DNA from: Akkermansiaceae bacterium
Lineage (GTDB): Bacteria > Verrucomicrobiota > Verrucomicrobiia > Verrucomicrobiales > Akkermansiaceae
Assembly: GCA_015062005.1 (NCBI GenBank)
Contig: SUVL01000009.1
Span: 1 to 64,000 of the forward strand
Length of the DNA: 64,000 nt
Direction of reading: 5' to 3'
The notes beneath the pieces were generated by a model that saw only the letters and a list, made by a program, of their open reading frames with translations, was not told the origin of the DNA and ran no database searches. Made by a program: the position numbers and the translations under genes. This document shows, in pieces, positions 59,495 through 64,000 of the stretch. Each line of letters begins with the position of its first letter. Positions within the stretch are counted from its first letter, which is position 1.

Positions 59495-60352
59495 TCATCT
59501 GCTGAGTCCGTTCACGATATTCCTGATATTGAAACGGAACAGCTCTGCATAGGTCGGCGTGGCGGGGTTTATGCCGTCCAGCACCAGCGGCAGGGACTTG
59601 GCGCCCACTTGGCTTGCGATGGTCTGCAGCACTTTCGGCGGCTCGTTCACTCCGTAGAACAGGCAGGGAACGGATTGGCGGCGAAGTTCGGCCAGTGTTC
59701 GGGCCAGGCTGGCGGTGTCTCCTTCGCTTTCCTGCGCTATGCCGTGTACTGCAAGGGCAGAGAATCCGAAATCCCGGCAGAAGTGGCTCATGGCCGCGTG
59801 CGAACAGACCAGAATGCGCTGCTCCTGCGGAATTCCGGCGAATGCCAGCTTTGCTTCGCGCACCAGGCTGTCCATTTGTGCGGAATAGGCACGCTGCCCC
59901 TTTGCAAAATCTGCTTTCTGCGCCGGCGCTGCTGCTTCCAGTGCTGCGCGGAGCGCGCGGGAGGCTCGTTTCATAGCCACCGGGCTGTTCCACCAGTGGG
60001 GGTCGGCAATAGAGCTTCCGGGCAGGTAGGCCGCGGGTACGGCGGCCCCCAGTTCTATAATCCTTGTGCTGGATGGCAGGGAATCCCGCAAATCTTCCAG
60101 GTAGGGCTCCACCCCCTTGCCGCAGGCCAGCACCAGTTCGGCTCCGGCTGCGGCTGCTATGTCTGCCGCAGTGGGTTCGAAGGCATGCAGCTCCCCATTG
60201 GGCGGAAACAGATTGACTACTTCCACCTGGTTGCCGCCTATCTGCCGCGCCATATCGCTCAGCAGCGGGTGCAGGCTCGCTACCTTCAGCGCACCCTGCG
60301 CCCCGAAGCTGCAAAGCAGCACCATGCATATTCCCCATATTATCTTCTTCAT
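59495..60352 (-). CDS. znuA: Metal ABC transporter substrate-binding protein (ZnuA/TroA family)
   Basis: 285 residues with a signal peptide (IIWGICMVLLCSFGAQG). TroA/ZnuA-type periplasmic receptor for Zn or Mn. The metal-site segments are in order: SLHPLLSDMARQI, ELHAFEPTAADI, ADPHWWNSP and SHAAMSHFCRDFG. The usual His-rich loop of ZnuA is missing. This is the first gene of the operon and starts right behind its promoter. No Zur/Fur-type box was identified with confidence upstream. Confidence 0.92.
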   Translation of the reverse strand: MKKIIWGICMVLLCSFGAQGALKVASLHPLLSDMARQIGGNQVEVVNLFPPNGELHAFEPTAADIAAAAGAELVLACGKGVEPYLEDLRDSLPSSTRIIELGAAVPAAYLPGSSIADPHWWNSPVAMKRASRALRAALEAAAPAQKADFAKGQRAYSAQMDSLVREAKLAFAGIPQEQRILVCSHAAMSHFCRDFGFSALAVHGIAQESEGDTASLARTLAELRRQSVPCLFYGVNEPPKVLQTIASQVGAKSLPLVLDGINPATPTYAELFRFNIRNIVNGLSR

Positions 60353-60358
60353 GCAACC

Positions 60359-60388
60359 ATTTTATGGCATCCGGGGGTGTGATGTCAA
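60359..60388 (-). promoter_or_regulatory. znuA operon promoter (leaderless)
   Basis: Minus strand TTGACA (60388-60383), 18 bp, TAAAAT (60364-60359). The -10 box ends six bases before ATG 60352. Confidence 0.65.
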
Positions 60389-60475
60389 TCCGGTATCCGG
60401 ACATTTTTCCTATCGTGACGCTGTGGTTTAGGGGCGGAAGCATGGAAATATGGCACGATAAAAGAGATATAATCA

Positions 60476-60504
60476 TTGACACATAGGGGGTAGTCTGGTA
60501 GAGT
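60476..60504 (+). promoter_or_regulatory. Promoter of the tyrosine phenol-lyase/tryptophanase family gene
   Basis: TTGACA (60476-60481), 17 bp, TAGAGT (60499-60504); leader of about 55 bases to ATG 60566. A GTG at 60503 overlaps the -10 box, so the downstream ATG is used. Confidence 0.65.
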
Positions 60505-60565
60505 GTGGCGCGTTTCTGTGCCTCGGTTCAGAAGCGGCGATTACTACATACCGAAAACACTCATC

Positions 60566-62017
60566 ATGTCTATAGTCAAGTTTTATAAGGAAGAGCACCA
60601 GGTGCCGTTGGAAATGCACAAGGTGCGTGTGGTGCAGAAGTTGTTCCTGCCCACGGTAGAAGAGCGCGTGCAGAAGCTGCGCGAGGCCGGTAACAACACG
60701 TTCCTGCTTCAGAATAAGGACGTGTTCATGGATATGCTCACCGACTCTGGCGTGAACGCCATGAGTGATAACCAGATTGCCGCTTCCATGCAGGCAGACG
60801 ACTCCTACGCCGGTTCCGAGACCTTCAACCGTCTCTCCCGCGTGATTGAGCATGTGTTCGGTACCAAGTATTTCCTGCCCGCCCACCAGGGGCGCGCCTG
60901 CGAGAACATCCTGGCCGAGACCTTCGTGAAGGAAGGCGATGTGGTGCCCATGAACTTCCACTTCACCACCACCAAGGCCCACATCACCCGCAAGGGTGGT
61001 CGCGTGGAGGAGCTCATCATCCCCGAGGGCCTTGACCCGAACCTGGAATATCCCTTCAAGGGCAACTTCGATATTGCCCGTCTGCGTGCCCTCATCGAAG
61101 AGGTGGGTGCTGACCACGTTCCCTTTGTGCGTATCGAAGCCGGTACCAACCTGATTGGCGGTCAGCCGCTTTCCATGCAGAATATGCTGGATGTGGCCGC
61201 CGTGTGTAAGGAATACGGCATCATGTCCGTGCTGGATGCCTCCCTGCTGCAGGATAACCTGTACTTCATCAAGACCCGCGAGGAAGCCGCTAAGAACATG
61301 ACGGTGGCTGAAATCATCCGCAAGATTGCGGACCAGATGGACCTCATCTACTTCTCCAGCCGCAAGCTTGGTTTCGCCCGCGGTGGTGCCATCATCTCCA
61401 ACAACGAGAGCCTCATCCTCAAGATGAAGGCCTTCATCCCGCTGTACGAAGGCTTCCTGACCTACGGCGGTATGGAAGTGCGCGCCATGGAAGCCATGGC
61501 CGTGGGCCTCATGGAAACCCTCGATGAGGAAATCATCAACCAGGGTCCCATCTTCATCGAGTACCTGGTGAAGGAGCTTTCCGAATACGGCGTGCCCATG
61601 GTGAAGCCTGCCGGTGGCCTGGGTGCCCACATCAACGCTTCTGAATTCCTGCCCAATATCCCGCACGAGCAGTACCCCGCCGGTGCCCTGGCCACGGCTC
61701 TGTACATTGCCGGCGGTATCCGCGGTATGGAACGCGGCTCCCTTTCCGAGCAGCGCAACCCCGATGGTTCTGAGAACTATGCTGAGCTGGAGCTGGTGCG
61801 TCTGGCCTGCCCGCGTCGTGTGTTCACCCTTTCCCAGGTGAAGTACTGTGCTGACCGCGTGAAGTGGTTGTATGATAACCGCGACCTCATCGGCGGTCTG
61901 AAGTGGGTGGAAGAGCCCGAGGTGCTCCGCTTCTTCTTTGGCCGTCTGCAGCCGCTGAGCGACTGGCAGGAGAAGCTGGCCGCCAAGTTCCGCGAGGATT
62001 TCGGCGAGAGCCTGTAA
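60566..62017 (+). CDS. Beta-eliminating lyase of the tyrosine phenol-lyase/tryptophanase family
   Basis: 483 residues. PLP enzymes of this family split tyrosine to phenol or tryptophan to indole, with pyruvate and ammonia. The PLP lysine is K267 (SSRKLG). DDSYAGS holds the family Tyr, and RLACPRRVFT the substrate-carboxylate Arg. At the sites that separate the two activities it looks like tyrosine phenol-lyase: T134 in HFTTTK (Thr in TPL, Asp in TnaA), R390 in MERG, and F456 in VLRFF (Phe in TPL, His in TnaA). The Arg that normally follows the PLP-nitrogen Asp (DSAR/DATR) is L227 here, which is unusual. It has a strong promoter and terminator and highly optimised codons, so it is probably well expressed. 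No permease or TnaC-like leader peptide was found. Confidence 0.87.
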   Translation: MSIVKFYKEEHQVPLEMHKVRVVQKLFLPTVEERVQKLREAGNNTFLLQNKDVFMDMLTDSGVNAMSDNQIAASMQADDSYAGSETFNRLSRVIEHVFGTKYFLPAHQGRACENILAETFVKEGDVVPMNFHFTTTKAHITRKGGRVEELIIPEGLDPNLEYPFKGNFDIARLRALIEEVGADHVPFVRIEAGTNLIGGQPLSMQNMLDVAAVCKEYGIMSVLDASLLQDNLYFIKTREEAAKNMTVAEIIRKIADQMDLIYFSSRKLGFARGGAIISNNESLILKMKAFIPLYEGFLTYGGMEVRAMEAMAVGLMETLDEEIINQGPIFIEYLVKELSEYGVPMVKPAGGLGAHINASEFLPNIPHEQYPAGALATALYIAGGIRGMERGSLSEQRNPDGSENYAELELVRLACPRRVFTLSQVKYCADRVKWLYDNRDLIGGLKWVEEPEVLRFFFGRLQPLSDWQEKLAAKFREDFGESL

Positions 62018-62042
62018 TAGCTTGCTGCATATACGATGCAGG

Positions 62043-62075
62043 AAAAGGCCGTTGGTGCAATTCCAACGGCCTTTT
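62043..62075 (+). terminator. Terminator after the lyase gene
   Basis: AAAAGGCCGTTGG (62043-62055) pairs perfectly with CCAACGGCCTTTT (62063-62075), followed by CTTGG. Confidence 0.85.
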
Positions 62076-62107
62076 CTTGGTACCTCATATATGGTTATTG
62101 TCTGCTG

Positions 62108-62452
62108 GTGGAGCATTTGAAGAGCAGGAATGCCGGCGGCAAGGGGAAAGCCAAACTGGACACAAAGAAACCGCTGGATATCTTCCGTGTTTCAAACAGC
62201 CTGCCGGAGAAGGTTGGTATGGCGAAACTAATGGACAGGCATAAAATCCCCGGCAAGAGTATAGAGTCGGCGGTTTATAGCCAGGATAGCCTGGTCTGGA
62301 CCGCTTCATCGATGCCGTCAACGGCTACCATTGGCAAAGATGGGAAGTCCCGCGACATCGGGGAGTCGGATTCAGAGTCCGGCGGGGAGGCGGATGAGGC
62401 TCCCCGAAAGAAGAAGCAGGGCAAAAAGGGCAGGAAGAAGAGTAAAAAGTAA
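62108..62452 (+). CDS. Small lysine-rich protein
   Basis: 114 residues if it starts at GTG 62108; TTG 62117 and ATG 62219 are alternatives. The frame is open further upstream through the terminator, so the start must be later. It has an N-terminal segment KLDTKKPLDIFRVSNSLPEK, a Ser/Thr-rich centre, an acidic patch (ESDSESGGEADEA) and a highly basic end (RKKKQGKKGRKKSKK). This acid-then-base layout suggests a nucleic-acid or ribosome-associated protein, but no family is recognised. A terminator follows. Confidence 0.45.
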   Translation: MEHLKSRNAGGKGKAKLDTKKPLDIFRVSNSLPEKVGMAKLMDRHKIPGKSIESAVYSQDSLVWTASSMPSTATIGKDGKSRDIGESDSESGGEADEAPRKKKQGKKGRKKSKK

Positions 62453-62546
62453 TCCAACTCCGTTATCCGATGAAAAATCCCTCCCGTGTGAAAGTTCTCA
62501 GCGCCTCTTAGATTGAGGCTTTCGCCGGATAACTCTGCCAGAAAAA

Positions 62547-62577
62547 GGCCGCAGCTGACCTCCTGCGGCCATTTTTT
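62547..62577 (+). terminator. Terminator after the lysine-rich protein gene
   Basis: GGCCGCAG (62547-62554) pairs with CTGCGGCC (62563-62570), followed by ATTTTTT. Confidence 0.8.
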
Positions 62578-62633
62578 GATGCAGGGGAGATGCTTAAAAG
62601 CAGGAAAATAATGACTGCAAACACAGAATGGGC

Positions 62634-62662
62634 GTGACAATTGCGGGCAAAGTGATTAAATA
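62634..62662 (+). promoter_or_regulatory. Possible menC promoter
   Basis: GTGACA (62634-62639), 17 bp, TAAATA (62657-62662), five bases before ATG 62668. Weaker than the other promoters. Confidence 0.35.
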
Positions 62663-62667
62663 AGGGC

Positions 62668-63612
62668 ATGCACTACACTCCGTACACTCTTTATCCCGTG
62701 GGTGCCATGAGCGCCCGTGCCGCAGCCCAGCCTCGCGAAGGCGTGTTGCTGCGTGGTGACAATGGCGGTTATGCCTGCCTTCAGGCCTGGCCTGAGCTGG
62801 GTGACTCCCCGCTGGAGTATGAGCTGGACGCCCTGCGCGATGGTACCCCGATGCGTCTGGGGGCCCGTGCGCTGAAGTGCATGGAACTGGATGGCGAGGC
62901 CCGAGCCAAGGGGGTGAGCCTGTTCGAAGGACTGAGTGTTCCCCGCAGTTATGCTACGCTTACGGTGAGTGCCACTCCCTCACAGGTGTACAACCTGCAC
63001 CAGCGTGGTTTCCGCGTGGGCAAAATCAAGGTCATCCCCAAGCTGGCTGCTACGGTGGAACGCCTGGTGAACCTGGCTGCCATGGTGCCGGACTGGAAGT
63101 GGCGCGTGGATTTCAACTGCACGCTGAGCCAGGAGGAAGCCTTGCAGTTCTGGGATATGCTGCCCGCCGCCATGCGCGAGCGTATTGATTTTGTGGAAGA
63201 CCCCTGCTATTATGATGTAGACGTGTGGCAGACCCTTCAGGATGCCGGCATGCCTCTGGCATACGATATGCCGGTGCAGAATGAGAGCATCATTCCCGCC
63301 CGCACCAGCAAGCCCATGATGCGCATCGTGAAGCCCGCCCGCCACCAGAGCACCACGGGGCTTCCCGTCTTCACGACTTATATGGATCATCCGCTGGGCC
63401 AGTGCTGGGCTGCCTACAACGCCGCCAGGTTCTACACCGGCAAGCCTGCCGAGGAAGTGCCCCTCTGCGGCCTGGTGACCCACCATGTGTTCCGTCCCAA
63501 TCCGTTCTCCGAGGCTCTGGGTATGGAGATTACCCCTGAATTCCCCGTGCCGAAGGGTACCGGGCTGGGCTTCGATGAGCTCCTGGCTGCTCTTCCCTGG
63601 AAGAAACTCTGA
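62668..63612 (+). CDS. menC: o-Succinylbenzoate synthase-like enolase-superfamily protein
   Basis: 314 residues. MenC dehydrates SHCHC to o-succinylbenzoate in menaquinone synthesis. The enolase-superfamily catalytic set is readable: K119 and K121 (KIKVIPK), the three metal acids D148 (WRVDFNC), E177 (DFVEDPC) and D200 (AYDMPV), and K222 (RIVKPAR) on the opposite face. The capping domain is short and GMRLG/RLGARALKCMELD marks its end. N-acylamino acid racemases and dipeptide epimerases share this set, so the exact activity is likely but not certain. No other men gene is in the window. Confidence 0.8.
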   Translation: MHYTPYTLYPVGAMSARAAAQPREGVLLRGDNGGYACLQAWPELGDSPLEYELDALRDGTPMRLGARALKCMELDGEARAKGVSLFEGLSVPRSYATLTVSATPSQVYNLHQRGFRVGKIKVIPKLAATVERLVNLAAMVPDWKWRVDFNCTLSQEEALQFWDMLPAAMRERIDFVEDPCYYDVDVWQTLQDAGMPLAYDMPVQNESIIPARTSKPMMRIVKPARHQSTTGLPVFTTYMDHPLGQCWAAYNAARFYTGKPAEEVPLCGLVTHHVFRPNPFSEALGMEITPEFPVPKGTGLGFDELLAALPWKKL

Positions 63613-64000
63613 TTTTTCCCCGCTCTATAATCAGAATCCCTGCTGTGCATCCGGCGGGGATTTTTTTTATCCCTGCATGGGCTCTCATGTGCATGCCCCT
63701 GTAATTCGAATTGATTGTTCGGGCTCATGCGTCAGAAGGCCTGCCTCAAATACTGGCCTTTGGGACTTCTAAAAAGTCACTAAATTGGAATTTAACAGAA
63801 TTGACAATTGACGAGTGACTATTGGGGACTTCTAAAAAAACACTTAATTGGAATTTGCGAGCCGCAGGCGAGCGGAAATTTGAGCCCGCAGGGCGGCATA
63901 ATCATAGCCCAGCGTGGAGCCGCAACGCGGCGGAACGCTGGGTTTGGAATAAAAAATAACCGGAACCCCGACCAACGTGGAGGGGTGGCAGGGAAGCGCA
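63613..64000. repeat. 388-bp right-edge intergenic region with tandem repeat copies
   Basis: No gene was seen. After the menC terminator two similar units follow: GGGACTTCTAAAAA then TAAATTGGAATTT (63781-63793), and again GGGACTTCTAAAAA then TTAATTGGAATTT (63844-63856). GCGAGCCGCAGGCGAGCGG (about 63857-63875) repeats the palindrome of 41.8 kb, and CAGCGTGGAGCCGCAACGC (about 63911-63929) starts another inverted repeat with GCGGCGGAACGCTG. Confidence 0.6.
63635..63668 (+). terminator. menC terminator
   Basis: AATCCCTGC (63635-63643) pairs with GCGGGGATT (63654-63662) with one G-U pair, followed by a run of T's to 63668. Confidence 0.8.

Noticed and set aside
60473..62116. Long open frame antisense to the lyase gene (547 codons)
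   Set aside because: It mirrors the highly biased codons of the real gene; the translation is His- and Gly-rich and has no family features. The same holds for long antisense frames over the adaptor (14702-16237), the AI-2E gene (8127-9557) and the basic-tailed protein (33466-34767).
1..64000. tRNA and rRNA genes
   Set aside because: All intergenic regions were read for T-loop motifs and cloverleaf pairing; none was found.

Overview
The window looks like a chromosomal segment of a Verrucomicrobiota bacterium, probably related to Akkermansia and from a gut. This is inferred from gene content, not from a marker gene. The supporting genes are a lipid A Kdo transferase (Gram-negative envelope), a PEP-CTERM-type exported protein, a pseudopilin plus prepilin peptidase, a GH75-like chitosanase fold, a CBM9 plus family-10-like glycosidase protein, a squalene/phytoene synthase and a menaquinone-type MenC. 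No rRNA, tRNA or CRISPR array was seen.

Layout. The first 126 bases are the 3' end of a group II intron (tail of its reverse transcriptase, domain V, domain VI), directly upstream of recQ. Then follow a Cu P-type ATPase with a fused C-terminal HMA domain, an ankyrin protein, an AI-2E-family transporter coupled to lysA, and a MalY/PatB-type lyase. Next comes an operon of two small proteins, a tandem-duplicated RND adaptor and an AcrB-type pump (10.7-17.9 kb). From 18 to 33 kb lie envelope and housekeeping genes: DUF2062-waaA-rsmD, lipoprotein-galM-prepilin peptidase, dusB, PEP-CTERM, SDR-GH75-ruvA-squalene synthase, and def. From 33 to 43 kb are a basic-tailed protein, a PAS-SpoIIE phosphatase, a PH-like membrane protein with an L,D-transpeptidase, ilvE, a Nudix hydrolase, tatD and hisC.

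Accessory region (41.7-53.6 kb). A large array of hairpins is arranged symmetrically around a 105-bp core, followed by hisC and an AT-rich stretch of small orphan genes. A 2,303-residue RHS/YD-repeat protein follows, with an XRE regulator and an ImmA/IrrE-type protease upstream on the same strand. The XRE promoter region and the rhs upstream region share a candidate operator.

Last part. aroG and a pseudopilin gene are followed by a Zn/Mn-type ABC uptake operon (znuA-znuC-znuB) interrupted by a CBM9/GHL10-like protein. A tyrosine phenol-lyase/tryptophanase family enzyme, a small lysine-rich protein and menC close the coding part. The right edge is dispersed intergenic repeat DNA.

Transcription signals. 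Many genes have a sigma70-like promoter (TTG-N3, 16-18 bp, TA-N3-T) whose -10 box ends about 7 bases before the ATG. This predicts leaderless or nearly leaderless mRNAs for recQ, dusB, tatD, znuA and others, and it was used here to choose several start codons.
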